Source of the DNA: Nitrososphaerota archaeon
GTDB lineage: Archaea; Thermoproteota; Nitrososphaeria; Nitrososphaerales; Gagatemarchaeaceae
Assembly: GCA_028867035.1 (NCBI GenBank)
Contig: JAGWHB010000003.1
Span: 304,960-368,959 of the forward strand
Reading direction: 5' to 3'
Length of the DNA: 64,000 nucleotides
Position numbers and translations under genes: made by a program. The notes under the pieces were generated by a model, which did not search any database, was not told the DNA's origin, and was given only the letters and a program-made list of their open reading frames with translations. Shown here in pieces: positions 38,245 to 47,765 of the stretch (position 1 is its first letter; each line of letters starts with the position of its first letter).

Positions 38245-39495
38245 ATGAAGTTCGGCGGTAGCCTGCTTGCATCAGAAGAGGGAGTCTGTCGTGTCGCCGA
38301 TCTGCTGGAGGACAGGCCCACGGGTTCGCAGGTCGTAGGGGTCGTCTCAGCGCTCAGGGGGGTCACGGATTCCATCCTCGACCTGGCGATGGCTTCGCCC
38401 TTCCGGGGCGGGGGAGAGACCGATTCCATAATCGACTCGCTTCGTTCTCTCCACGAGGAGGCCGTTTACGGCACAAGTTTGGGCAGGATGGGGCGCTCCA
38501 AACTGCTGACGGGCATCAACGGAATTCTCGGACAGACTAGGAGGGCACTGGAGGGCGCACGAGCCCAGGGCCCTGTCTCTCCCAAGACATTGGACCTGGT
38601 GGCCTCGATGGGGGAGAGGATTGCTGCCCTTATCGTCGCGGCCGAGATGGACGCGAGGGGTTTCGAAGCTCCATGCCTGACGGGAGGGGAGGCAGGGATT
38701 ATCACGAATGACGCCTACGGCAACGCCTTGCCCGACCTGAGAGCAACGAAGAAAGCCGCATGGGAGGCCCTGACGCCGAGGCTCGACAGGGGGGAAATCC
38801 CAATCGTTACCGGGTTCGTGGGACGCTCGAAGCTGGGCGAGACAACGACCCTGGGGAGAGGAGGTTCCGATTACACTGCGACGATCCTCGCGAACTCGCT
38901 CCTGGCCCGCGAGGCCCTGTTTTGGACCGACAGCGACGGCATCAGGACCGGTGATCCAGGGATTGTGGAGGGGTCCCAGACCGTCCGGAACCTGAGTTTC
39001 AACGAGGCGTCGGAGCTCGCATTTTTCGGCGCCAAGAGACTGCATCCCCGGACCATCGAGCCGGCCAAAGCAGGTCTCATCCCCATCAGGATCAAGAACG
39101 GATTCCATCCCGATTCCGAAGGCACACTGATCAGCGCAGAGAATAATACAGACGGGGCGGTCAAGGCCGTCGCCGCCAAGAGCCACATGACGCCGCTGGC
39201 TGCTCGGGCGTCCTCCCTCGGCTACAAGGAGACTTTGGGCGTCGAGACTGATTCAGATGCGGTCTTGATCGGGGCTGTTGGGGACGGCATAGGCACCAGG
39301 GAGGAAGTGGCGGCTGCCGTCTTCGGCGCGCTCGCGGGGAGAGGGATCCTCGCCGAACCCTTCCCTCGATCCTCGCGGTCGAGCATCTCATTTGTCGTCA
39401 AAAGGAACTCGGCCGATCAAGCCGTCAAGGCAGTTCACGATCTGATAGTATTGCCGGGATTGACGGAGGCAACGACCCAGAGGGTTCCGAGGTGA
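38245..39495 (+). CDS. lysC: Aspartate kinase
   Basis: A 416-residue aspartokinase making aspartyl phosphate, the first step of the aspartate family pathway. Hallmarks are MKFGGSLLASEEGVCRVADL at the start, the aspartate-binding TTLGRGGSDYTATILA, WTDSDGIRTGDP, and C-terminal ACT domains (LGVETDSDAVLIGAVGDGIG, ILAEPFPRSSRSSISFVV) for feedback control by threonine or lysine. ATG start at 38245; the family starts precisely at MKFGG. Part of the asd operon. Confidence 0.95.
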   Translation: MKFGGSLLASEEGVCRVADLLEDRPTGSQVVGVVSALRGVTDSILDLAMASPFRGGGETDSIIDSLRSLHEEAVYGTSLGRMGRSKLLTGINGILGQTRRALEGARAQGPVSPKTLDLVASMGERIAALIVAAEMDARGFEAPCLTGGEAGIITNDAYGNALPDLRATKKAAWEALTPRLDRGEIPIVTGFVGRSKLGETTTLGRGGSDYTATILANSLLAREALFWTDSDGIRTGDPGIVEGSQTVRNLSFNEASELAFFGAKRLHPRTIEPAKAGLIPIRIKNGFHPDSEGTLISAENNTDGAVKAVAAKSHMTPLAARASSLGYKETLGVETDSDAVLIGAVGDGIGTREEVAAAVFGALAGRGILAEPFPRSSRSSISFVVKRNSADQAVKAVHDLIVLPGLTEATTQRVPR

Positions 39496-39532
39496 AGAAG
39501 GTGACCATCATGGCCCTCAGGTCGTCTGCTAA

Positions 39533-40948
<1,416 letters not shown>

Positions 40949-41018
40949 AGTGCAGGCTCGACCGGATAGTGTGCCACATTTGGCTATCATCGGCTTGCCC
41001 GACGGGAGGAGTTGATGC

Positions 41019-42206
41019 ATGGCAGACGAGGGCGACGTAGGACCCGAGGAAACGAAGTACTTCACCTTCGCTGCGCCACCGGACGAGATGTCCCTCGAGA
41101 GTGGGGAGCGTCTAGGGCCCATAACGACCGCATATGAGACCTACGGTCAGTTGAATCGGGACAGGTCCAATGCAATCCTGGTTCTTCACGCGCTCTCGGG
41201 TGATGCGCACGCTGCTGGACTGCACGAAGGGGACCAGAATCCCGGCTGGTGGGATTCCATGATAGGGCCCGGGAAAGGCCTTGACACGGACAAATATTTC
41301 TTAATCTGTGCGAACGTGCTCGGGGGATGCACGGGCTCGACGGGGCCTTCCTCGACGAATCCCAGCACAGGCAAGCCCTACGGCCCAGAGTTCCCCATCA
41401 TATCGATAAGGGACATGGTGAACGTGCAGCGCAGCCTTATCGACCATCTTGGAATCGAGAAGCTCCTTGGGGTCATCGGGGGATCGATGGGTGGGATGCA
41501 GGTCCTCCAGTGGATGGTCTCCTACCCGGAGAGGATACGCGCGGCCATCCCCATCTCCACGACCCTGAAGCACACTCCCCAGCAGATCGCTTTCAACGAG
41601 GTGGGGAGGCAGGCGATCATGGCGGACGCGAACTGGAGGAAAGGGAACTATTACGGGCACTCTCCGCCTGCGAAGGGCCTCGCCGTCGCCAGGATGGTCG
41701 GTCACATAACGTACATGAGCGACAAATCAATGGCAGAGAAGTTCGGCAGGCGTCTCAAGGAGTCCAAGGACCCTGAGAGATTCAGTCCTGACTTCGAGGT
41801 CGAGGGGTACCTCGAACATCGGGGGGGCAACTTCGTTAAGAGGTTCGACGCCAACTCGTACCTCTACATAACGAAGGCCATGGATTACTTTGACATCCTC
41901 GGCTCGAAGGGCCTCTCCGAGGTCTTCAGGGGGCGAAGGGCCAAGGTAATGGTCATCGCATTCAAGTCGGACTGGTTGTATCCCGCACATCAATCACAGG
42001 AGATTGTGAGGGCATGCCAGCTGGCCGGGGTCGACGCGACGTACTGCGAGGTCCATTCCACCTATGGACACGACGCGTTCCTCTTGGAAATGAAAGAAGA
42101 GACCCACCTGATCAAGCACTTCCTCAACGGGGTTCTGAAGGGGCACGACGTATTGGACAAGAAAGGAACGTCATCCAATGAAAATAGACAACAGGATAAT
42201 CTCTGA
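41019..42206 (+). CDS. metX: Homoserine O-acetyltransferase
   Basis: A 395-residue alpha/beta hydrolase-fold acyltransferase that activates homoserine for metY. Signature blocks are [40 protein letters not shown], the nucleophile elbow [20 protein letters not shown] (Ser), and YGHDAFLLE with the catalytic His. ATG start at 41019 behind a strong Shine-Dalgarno GGGAGGAG. It overlaps the next gene, metW, by 29 bases. Confidence 0.95.
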   Translation: MADEGDVGPEETKYFTFAAPPDEMSLESGERLGPITTAYETYGQLNRDRSNAILVLHALSGDAHAAGLHEGDQNPGWWDSMIGPGKGLDTDKYFLICANVLGGCTGSTGPSSTNPSTGKPYGPEFPIISIRDMVNVQRSLIDHLGIEKLLGVIGGSMGGMQVLQWMVSYPERIRAAIPISTTLKHTPQQIAFNEVGRQAIMADANWRKGNYYGHSPPAKGLAVARMVGHITYMSDKSMAEKFGRRLKESKDPERFSPDFEVEGYLEHRGGNFVKRFDANSYLYITKAMDYFDILGSKGLSEVFRGRRAKVMVIAFKSDWLYPAHQSQEIVRACQLAGVDATYCEVHSTYGHDAFLLEMKEETHLIKHFLNGVLKGHDVLDKKGTSSNENRQQDNL

Positions 42207-42762
42207 CTGGATCAGGCAAGGTGCGAGCGTAATCGACCTCGGCTGCGGCGACGGGGAACTGTTGTCGATCCTCGTGCAGGAGAAGAATGTCCGCGCGCAG
42301 GGTATCGAAATCGACGAGCAGGCGATATACGAGTGCGTGGCGAAGGGCCTGAGTGTGCTCCACGAGGACTTTGAGGCGGGTCTCTCAGGATATCCCGACG
42401 ATTCGTTCGACTACGTGGTGATGAACGGCAGCCTCCAACAGGTGAAGAAGCCGGACCCTGTCTTCAGGGAAGCCCTGCGGGTGGGGAAGAGCCTCATCGT
42501 CGGTTTCCCGAACTTCAGCCATTACTCCTCCCGGTTCCAGATCCTGCTCAGAGGGAAGGTCCCGGTCACGCCCTCGCTGCCCTATCATTGGTATGATACG
42601 CCGAACCTCCACTTCCTGAGCATCTCGGACTTCGCAGACTACTGCAAGCTGAGGGGCATCAGGATCCAGGCCTTCGCCTTTGTGGGCAAAGGAAAGAGGG
42701 TGAGATTACTCCCGAACCTATTCGCGGAGAACGGGCTTTTCCTCCTCTCAAGGCGACTCTGA
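42178..42762 (+). CDS. metW: MetW-like methyltransferase-fold protein
   Basis: A 194-residue class I methyltransferase-fold protein. [15 protein letters not shown] is motif I, then [36 protein letters not shown], and [19 protein letters not shown], a block diagnostic of MetW. MetW is known to pair with MetX and stimulate homoserine acetylation in bacteria. The 29-base overlap with metX and the order X-W are the same here, which supports that role. ATG start at 42178. Confidence 0.92.
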   Translation: MKIDNRIISDWIRQGASVIDLGCGDGELLSILVQEKNVRAQGIEIDEQAIYECVAKGLSVLHEDFEAGLSGYPDDSFDYVVMNGSLQQVKKPDPVFREALRVGKSLIVGFPNFSHYSSRFQILLRGKVPVTPSLPYHWYDTPNLHFLSISDFADYCKLRGIRIQAFAFVGKGKRVRLLPNLFAENGLFLLSRRL

Positions 42763-42837
42763 CTTGAACCGCATAGTTTGGTGGACCACAGCCACATCCG
42801 GCTCGCAGAAACAGACGGAGTAGCTGCTCTTGAAGAC

Positions 42838-43776
42838 CTAGATCCCGAGAGCTTCCCGGAGGCCCTTGTACCTGTTTCTGATGGTGACTTCGGTCACACG
42901 GGCCGCTTCAGCCACATCCTTCTGGGTCTTCTCCTCTCCTTCCAACGTGCAGGCTACGTAGAGAGCCGATGCCGCGAGCCCCATGGGGTCCTTTCCGGCG
43001 GAAATGCCTGTCTGCTTGGCCCTGAACAGGATCTCCCGGGCCCTCCGCTGGGTCCTTTCAGACATCTTTGCCCTTGAAGCGATGCCTGAAACGCACCTCG
43101 TCGCGTCGGCCACGGGCATCTGGAAGTCCATCTCTCTGTGAAGGAGCCTGTACGACCTCGCCAGGTCCTTCTTCTTCACGTTGCTGACAGCCGCCACGTC
43201 CTTCAACGTCCTGGGGATCTCCCCGTCCCTGCACGCGGCGTAGAGCGAGGCTGCCATCATTGCCGTGATCGACCTCCCTCTGACCAGGTTCCTCTCCAGC
43301 GCCTTCCTGTAGAAGTATGCGGCCTTCTCAGTCACAGCTTCTGAAACAGTCAGCTTGTCCGCGAACCTCCTCAGCTCGCTAAAGGCCTGGCGCAGGTTCC
43401 TGTCCGCCGATTCGTGGACCTGGCTCCTCCTGTCCCACGTCCTCAGCCTCTCGACCGTCGACTTCATGGAACCAGGCAGCGACCTTCCTGAAGCGTCCTT
43501 GTTCAGGGAGCCGATAACGGTGGCCAGCCCCATGTCGTGCATCGCTATGGACGTCGGGACGCCCGCCCTGCTCCTGTCTCCCTTCTCGTCGCTCGCGAAA
43601 GACCTCCACTCCGGACCGGAGTCAACAATCTTCTCCTTCACCACAAGGCCGCAGTCGGCGCAGTACAGCTCCGCCCCGTTGCCGTCAAGGACCATGCTGT
43701 TCTTTCCGCACCTTGGGCATTTGTTCGAAGCCCTCTCCATCTTCAGCAGGCGCGAAAAGTTAGTGTTGGTTTCCAT
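42838..43776 (-). CDS. tfb: Transcription initiation factor B
   Basis: A 312-residue TFB, the archaeal TFIIB homologue that bridges TBP/TATA and RNA polymerase. The N-terminal zinc ribbon has Cys20, 23, 39 and 42 (CPRCGKN, CADCGLVV), the B-finger region follows (SGPEWRSFASDEKGDRSRAG), and two cyclin folds fill the rest, with a C-terminal HTH (EKTQKDVAEAARVTEVTIRN). I start at ATG 43774-43776; the longer frame runs through the promoter. Archaea often have several TFB copies and only one is visible here. Confidence 0.96.
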   Translation of the reverse strand: METNTNFSRLLKMERASNKCPRCGKNSMVLDGNGAELYCADCGLVVKEKIVDSGPEWRSFASDEKGDRSRAGVPTSIAMHDMGLATVIGSLNKDASGRSLPGSMKSTVERLRTWDRRSQVHESADRNLRQAFSELRRFADKLTVSEAVTEKAAYFYRKALERNLVRGRSITAMMAASLYAACRDGEIPRTLKDVAAVSNVKKKDLARSYRLLHREMDFQMPVADATRCVSGIASRAKMSERTQRRAREILFRAKQTGISAGKDPMGLAASALYVACTLEGEEKTQKDVAEAARVTEVTIRNRYKGLREALGI

Positions 43777-43830
43777 TTCTATCTCACAAATTTGAAGTTT
43801 CTTGAACTTCGAAAGATAGCCTGTAACCGC

Positions 43831-43840
43831 GGTATATAAA
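43831..43840 (-). promoter_or_regulatory. TATA box of tfb
   Basis: TTTATATACC on the minus strand, about 60 bases before the tfb ATG, predicting a 30-base leader. CTTCGAAGTTCAAGAAACTTC just downstream contains repeated GTTC/GAAC elements but no clear operator. Confidence 0.6.
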
Positions 43841-43871
43841 CCACGATGCTGCGTCTCATGAAACGGGCCTA

Positions 43872-44027
43872 TTATCTGAACCCAAGGCCTGAAGAATCCA
43901 TCGTCCTGACGCAGGATTCGCACCTCAGACCCCTGGGGGTCCTGTAGAGGCGTTCGACCTTGCCGCAGGTGGGGCACGCCCTGGGCAGCTTCTGGGATTG
44001 CTGGATGGTCTCTCTCACCGAAGTCAA
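43872..44027 (-). CDS. Tiny zinc-ribbon protein, 51 residues
   Basis: Starts at TTG 44025-44027 (or the GTG four codons later) and ends at TAA 43872-43874. It contains RACPTCGKVERLYRTPRG followed by LRCESCVRTMDSSGLGFR, a classic C-X2-C...C-X2-C zinc ribbon with about 16 residues between the pairs. Such mini-ribbons occur in archaeal transcription and translation proteins; the specific role is unknown. It lies 95 bases upstream of tfb on the same strand, in a different frame from the overlapping longer tfb reading frame. Confidence 0.68.
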   Translation of the reverse strand: MTSVRETIQQSQKLPRACPTCGKVERLYRTPRGLRCESCVRTMDSSGLGFR

Positions 44028-44250
44028 CGTCTGCGGCCCCGCCTCCGGAGAGACTCCTGATTGTTCATCTGCGCGCAGACGGGGCAGACGAGGTGGTCAG
44101 AAGGTCCATCCGGTTGAAGCCTGATCCGATGAGTCTGGCACAATTCTGGGGTTACTTGACTCACGAGGGGTTCGTTCTTGCGGCCCTTTTAAAGGCGCGC
44201 CAAGTGGCCGTCCAAACTCTAATAGTGGGCTCTGACGGGTTCTCAGCATA

Positions 44251-44661
44251 TTGGAGTCGCATGAGAAGGCCCATGAAACAAAGCTCAGAGAGATATTCGC
44301 ATCCTTCAACGAGGCTTGGATGAAGTACTGGGATTCCTACATCAAGCTCCAGGACCAGCTCTACGAGAGCTTGCGGGCAGGGAGGGAGGTCTCTTGGCTC
44401 GCGGCTTCGGATGAAAGGAAGATGAGCGAAATCAACCAGGTGCAGCGTCAGCTCTTCGAGAACATGCCCCGAAGGCTGGATTACTCTCCCTTGGGTCAGA
44501 TAACCCGCGACCTGGAAAGCGCGCCGAGCAAGATCAGAGACCTCGAGGCCGCCCTCGCCCAGGCGGAAGAGGGGTGCAAAAGCCTCGAGGAGGCCATATC
44601 CCTGATGAAATCCCAGGTCGAGGTCATGAAGAAGGCAATGAACGCGGCGGAAACCAAATAG
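44251..44661 (+). CDS. Coiled-coil protein of unknown function
   Basis: A 136-residue, almost entirely helical protein. The C-terminal half (SKIRDLEAALAQAEEGCKSL, EEAISLMKSQVEVMKKAMN) has heptads typical of a coiled coil. The N-terminal half carries aromatic residues (FNEAWMKYWDSYIKLQDQLY). No membrane segment. Starts at TTG 44251. I do not recognise a named family; it may be a lineage-specific protein. It stands alone between tfb and the TRAM gene. Confidence 0.65.
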   Translation: MESHEKAHETKLREIFASFNEAWMKYWDSYIKLQDQLYESLRAGREVSWLAASDERKMSEINQVQRQLFENMPRRLDYSPLGQITRDLESAPSKIRDLEAALAQAEEGCKSLEEAISLMKSQVEVMKKAMNAAETK

Positions 44662-44755
44662 TCGCGGGTGGCGAAACGGAATTGCGCCCCTTTAAGTAGG
44701 CCTCGGCCAGCCTGAGTTCTATCGGAAGAAGCAACGGTAGGATGTGTGAATGTAA

Positions 44756-45043
44756 TTGAGTTTCGGTCAACGAGGAGGAAGCGGTTATGGCAATCGGGGA
44801 GGTTTCGGAAGAAGTTCCGGAGGCTTCCACAAGCCAGTTGAGGTCGGCAAGGAGTACAACGTCAGTATCTCCGACACCAGCAGGCGAGGAGAAGGCATTG
44901 CCAGAATCGAAGGATTTGTGGTCTTTGTCCCTGGGACGAAGCAGGGCCAGAACGTGAGGATAAAGGTCACACAGGTCTCAGAGAGGTTCGCATCTGGACA
45001 GGTCGTACAGAGTTCAGACGCTCCTGCGGCTCCTGAATCCTAG
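44756..45043 (+). CDS. TRAM-domain RNA-binding protein with Gly-rich N-terminus
   Basis: A 95-residue protein. Residues 1-27 are Gly/Arg/Phe-rich (RGG-like), and the rest is a TRAM domain (VGKEYNVSISDTSRRGEGIA, VFVPGTKQGQNVRIKVTQV). Archaeal single-TRAM proteins bind structured RNA and act as RNA chaperones, especially in the cold. TTG start at 44756. Likely monocistronic. The Gly-rich arm should add non-specific RNA affinity. Confidence 0.9.
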   Translation: MSFGQRGGSGYGNRGGFGRSSGGFHKPVEVGKEYNVSISDTSRRGEGIARIEGFVVFVPGTKQGQNVRIKVTQVSERFASGQVVQSSDAPAAPES

Positions 45044-45224
45044 GCAGACATCGTAGGCCTAGCGGCCCGCGAAAAATAGATTGGTTGGTTCCTTGAATCA
45101 ACCACTCTCCTATTCTTGTCACAACACCCGGTGCTTAGCCCCTATCAGAATTGTTTCGCGCCGCAACTGAGGGAGCTGCCGACGCCATCAAGGATAAGTC
45201 GGGGCTGGGCTGGGCTTCTGAACC

Positions 45225-46118
45225 TTGCTACGCGGAGCCAAGGGGAAGGTGCGGGGGCTTTTCACGGCGCTCATCACCCCATTCGACAAAGATGGGCGCG
45301 TCGATGAAGCGCGCTTGGCCGAACTGATACAATTTCAAATTTCGAAGGGGACCGAAGGCATCTACCCATGCGGGAGCACGGGACTGGGTCCCATGCTCAG
45401 GCTCGAAGAAAGGGAGGCGGTGGCAGAAACGGTGGTCAAGGCCGCCGGCGGGAAAGTGCCCGTGGTCGTGCAGGTCGGGAGCACAGATACCGCCTCGACG
45501 GTCCAGCTCGCAAAGCACGCCGAAAGGCTGGGCGCAGACGCGGTCGCAAGCCTGACCCCGTACTACTACAAGCCGGGAGAAAGGGCAGTTGCCAGACATT
45601 TCGAATCGATAGCGAAGTCCATAGGGATACCCCTCTTCGCCTACAACATCCCACAGTTCACCGGCAACAACATCTCGTCTGCTTCAGTCGCATCCATGGC
45701 CAGAGATGGGACCATCGCCGGCATCAAGGACTCGTCCAGGGACTTCCTCCAGCTGCTCGACCTGCTGAACGTCGCGCCTCAGGGTTTCGTCGTCATGAAC
45801 GGCATCGAAGAATACGGCCTGTTCGCCCTCATGTCTGGGGCTGACGGCCTTGTTTCAGGGGGGGCGAGCGCCCTCCCGGAACTCTTCAAGACCATGGTCA
45901 CAGCCCAAAGAAACGGTGACCATGAAGCGGCCCTCGCCACACAGAAAAAGGTCCAGCGGGTAAAGGGACTCGTCGCCAAGGGTCCGATTTCGGCTTACTA
46001 TGAGATCCTACGTGCCAGAGGGCTCGACTGCGGAGTGCCCCGGCCGCCCATGCTTCCGCTGGGCAAGAATGAATCGACCCAGATAGTCGAAGAGCTGAAG
46101 AGCCTCCGCCTGCTCTAA
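45225..46118 (+). CDS. DapA/NanA-family aldolase
   Basis: A 297-residue class I aldolase of the dihydrodipicolinate synthase/N-acetylneuraminate lyase/KDG aldolase superfamily. Blocks are ALITPFDKDGRVDEARL, GTEGIYPCGSTGLGPMLRLE, the Tyr in LTPYYYKPGE and the Schiff-base Lys in IAGIKDSSRD. The GSTGLG variant of the usual GTTGE makes a role other than lysine synthesis likely, such as 2-keto-3-deoxygluconate or another sugar acid. TTG start at 45225. It overlaps the convergent tag gene by 4 bases. Confidence 0.88.
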   Translation: MLRGAKGKVRGLFTALITPFDKDGRVDEARLAELIQFQISKGTEGIYPCGSTGLGPMLRLEEREAVAETVVKAAGGKVPVVVQVGSTDTASTVQLAKHAERLGADAVASLTPYYYKPGERAVARHFESIAKSIGIPLFAYNIPQFTGNNISSASVASMARDGTIAGIKDSSRDFLQLLDLLNVAPQGFVVMNGIEEYGLFALMSGADGLVSGGASALPELFKTMVTAQRNGDHEAALATQKKVQRVKGLVAKGPISAYYEILRARGLDCGVPRPPMLPLGKNESTQIVEELKSLRLL

Positions 46119-46696
46119 CGTTGGCCGGCCAGCTCGCTGTATCGGAAGCACGTCACGACGTGGTCGTTGACCATGCCTGTCGCCTGCATGTGCGCATAGC
46201 ATATGGTGGGGCCTACGAACCTGAACCCGCGGGCGAGCAGGTCTTCGCTCATCGCCTCGGCTTCGGGGGTGGTCGCCGGAATATCTCTAAGCGAGCGCCG
46301 GTGGTTAATCTTTGTCCTGCCGCCGACGAACCTCCAGATGTAAGAGTCGAAGGTCCCGAACTCCTCCTGGACAGCAAGGAATGCCTTCGCGTTCTGAATG
46401 GCCGAGTTGACCTTCAGTCGATTTCGGATTATCCCAGGGTCGGAAAGGAGCCTCTTCACCTTGCTCTGGTCGTAGCGAGCGACCCTCCGGGGGGCAAAGT
46501 TGTCGTAGGCGCGCCTGAAATTCTCTCTCTTCCTCAGGATCGTCCACCAGCTCAGACCGGCCTGGGCTCCTTCCAGCACCAGAAACTCGAACAACATCCG
46601 GTCGTCATGGACGGGTACCCCCCACTCCTTGTCATGGTAGTCGCGATAGAGTGGTTCTTCCAGCGAAGCCCACCCGCACCTCCGCAGAGAATCCAA
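46115..46696 (-). CDS. tag: DNA-3-methyladenine glycosylase I
   Basis: A 193-residue HhH-type glycosylase removing 3-methyladenine from DNA. Family blocks are RCGWASLEEPLYRDYHDKEW with the zinc-binding Cys, GVPVHDDRMLFEFLVLEGAQ, AGLSWWTILRKRENFRRAYD, RGFRFVGPTICYAHMQATGM and NDHVVTCFRY with further zinc ligands. TTG start at 46694-46696 (MDSLRRCGW). Convergent with the aldolase gene. Confidence 0.94.
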   Translation of the reverse strand: MDSLRRCGWASLEEPLYRDYHDKEWGVPVHDDRMLFEFLVLEGAQAGLSWWTILRKRENFRRAYDNFAPRRVARYDQSKVKRLLSDPGIIRNRLKVNSAIQNAKAFLAVQEEFGTFDSYIWRFVGGRTKINHRRSLRDIPATTPEAEAMSEDLLARGFRFVGPTICYAHMQATGMVNDHVVTCFRYSELAGQR

Positions 46697-46775
46697 GGCG
46701 CCATCCCTCGATGGAGGGCGCTTATCACATTACCCGCGGGCAAAACGTAAGAACGAGCCTTCGATAATCCTTGGG

Positions 46776-46910
46776 GTGCCGGTATGCCCGAAGTGCGGGA
46801 AGCTGATCAGCGCCAAGAAGTACAGAAGGCACATGGAACGCTGCGGCCAGACCCACAAGCACACCCCTTCGCCGATCCAGCACCCCGAGAACTTCTACAT
46901 GAACGCCTAG
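46776..46910 (+). CDS. Tiny zinc-finger protein, 44 residues
   Basis: Starts at GTG 46776. VCPKCGKLISAKKYRRHMER is followed by CGQTHKH, giving C-X2-C...H-X3-C, a C2HC zinc finger. No other domain. It lies between tag (opposite strand) and tRNA-Asp. Small zinc fingers of this sort are common in archaea but rarely studied. Role unknown. Confidence 0.62.
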   Translation: MPVCPKCGKLISAKKYRRHMERCGQTHKHTPSPIQHPENFYMNA

Positions 46911-46968
46911 ACCCGTTTTCCGGGCCGTTCACAAATTAAATAACTGACGAGGCGGGGGTCTCCAAAGC

Positions 46969-47076
46969 GCCCTGGTAGTATAGAGGTCAGTATGTTGCCC
47001 TGTCAACAGACTCTGTTTGGCAGAGCGGCAGCGACCCGGGTTCGAAATCGCCGAGACGAAAATCCCGGCCAGGGCG
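46969..47076 (+). tRNA. tRNA-Asp(GTC) with an anticodon-loop intron and a T-loop intron
   Basis: Acceptor GCCCTGG (46969-46975) pairs with CCAGGGC (47069-47075); G47076 is the discriminator. Anticodon stem TTGCC (46995-46999) pairs with GGCAG (47027-47031), and the loop CTGTCA-C gives anticodon GTC. A 20-base intron at the canonical 37/38 position is inferred (47006-47025). In the T-arm, CCGGG (47036-47040) and CCCGG (47064-47068) are separated by 23 bases instead of 7, so a 16-base second intron lies in the T-loop. A TATA-like AAATTAAATAAC lies upstream. Confidence 0.9.
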
Positions 47077-47078
47077 CC

Positions 47079-47628
47079 TTAGTCTCCCGAGGCCTCCCCG
47101 AACTTGGCTCTCAGCCCTCTGTCCCAGACCCTGGCGGAGACGAACCCGCCCACGAGCCCGCTGAAGACGCCCCAGACAAGCGTCGGGAGGTAGACTACCT
47201 CGAGGAGTTCGGCCGTCGAATAGCCCGGAAAGGTCACGCTTGGGTTCACGTTCAAAGCCAGCGTGATGTAGGTGATGGCCAGCCCCAGGACAGCGCTGGC
47301 CGCTGCGAGAGCGGCCATGAGTCTCTTCGAGCTCGTCCTCTTCCCTCTCGCTTTGAACCATGTCCCGAAAACGTCGACGAGTACTCCGTAGCACCCCGAA
47401 TATCAAGTTGAAAGGAAAGAAGCCGACCTTGGCCACCGACGAGATCATGCCGTTGACTAGGCCAGAATACGTCGCACCGCCTTTTCCCAAGATAAGGAAG
47501 CTGAGGCCCAGCATCGGCACTTCCACGATGTTGAGCAGGTCGGAAATCGGGAACGGAAATGGAGCTTTGACGGCTGCGATAAGCACCCCGAACATGGTCG
47601 CCGTGGCCAGCTTTCTGGTGTCGACCAA
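47079..47628 (-). pseudogene. Frameshifted ECF-transporter-like membrane protein gene
   Basis: The 5' part (from 47628) encodes KLATATMFGVLIAAVKAPF and further hydrophobic segments up to FNLIFGVL. A second frame then continues with FGTWFKARGKRTSSKRLM, helices and VWDRGLRAKFGEASGD to a stop at 47079. The switch (+1/-1) lies near 47385-47405. Together they make a protein of about 180 residues with five or six helices, like vitamin-uptake ECF substrate-binding subunits. It is either a recent pseudogene or a sequencing error. A TATA box GTATATAAGA (47661-47670) precedes the start. The end lies 2 bases from tRNA-Asp. Confidence 0.65.
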
Positions 47629-47765
47629 CTTGCCCCCTCGGTTTCTGTAATCTTCCCCAGTCTTATATACAGGACAAGGCGGCTGGTTTCGAGTTTCCTT
47701 TCATGGCGAATCCGCACCCCGTCCTGCCCCGGCGAAGTGTCACAGGATCCTCCTAGAGGCCGACC

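Noticed and set aside
46987-47628. A 213-residue protein running into tRNA-Asp
   Set aside because: After residue 80 the frame is Arg/Gly-rich nonsense, while membrane helices continue in another frame; it is a frameshift artefact.
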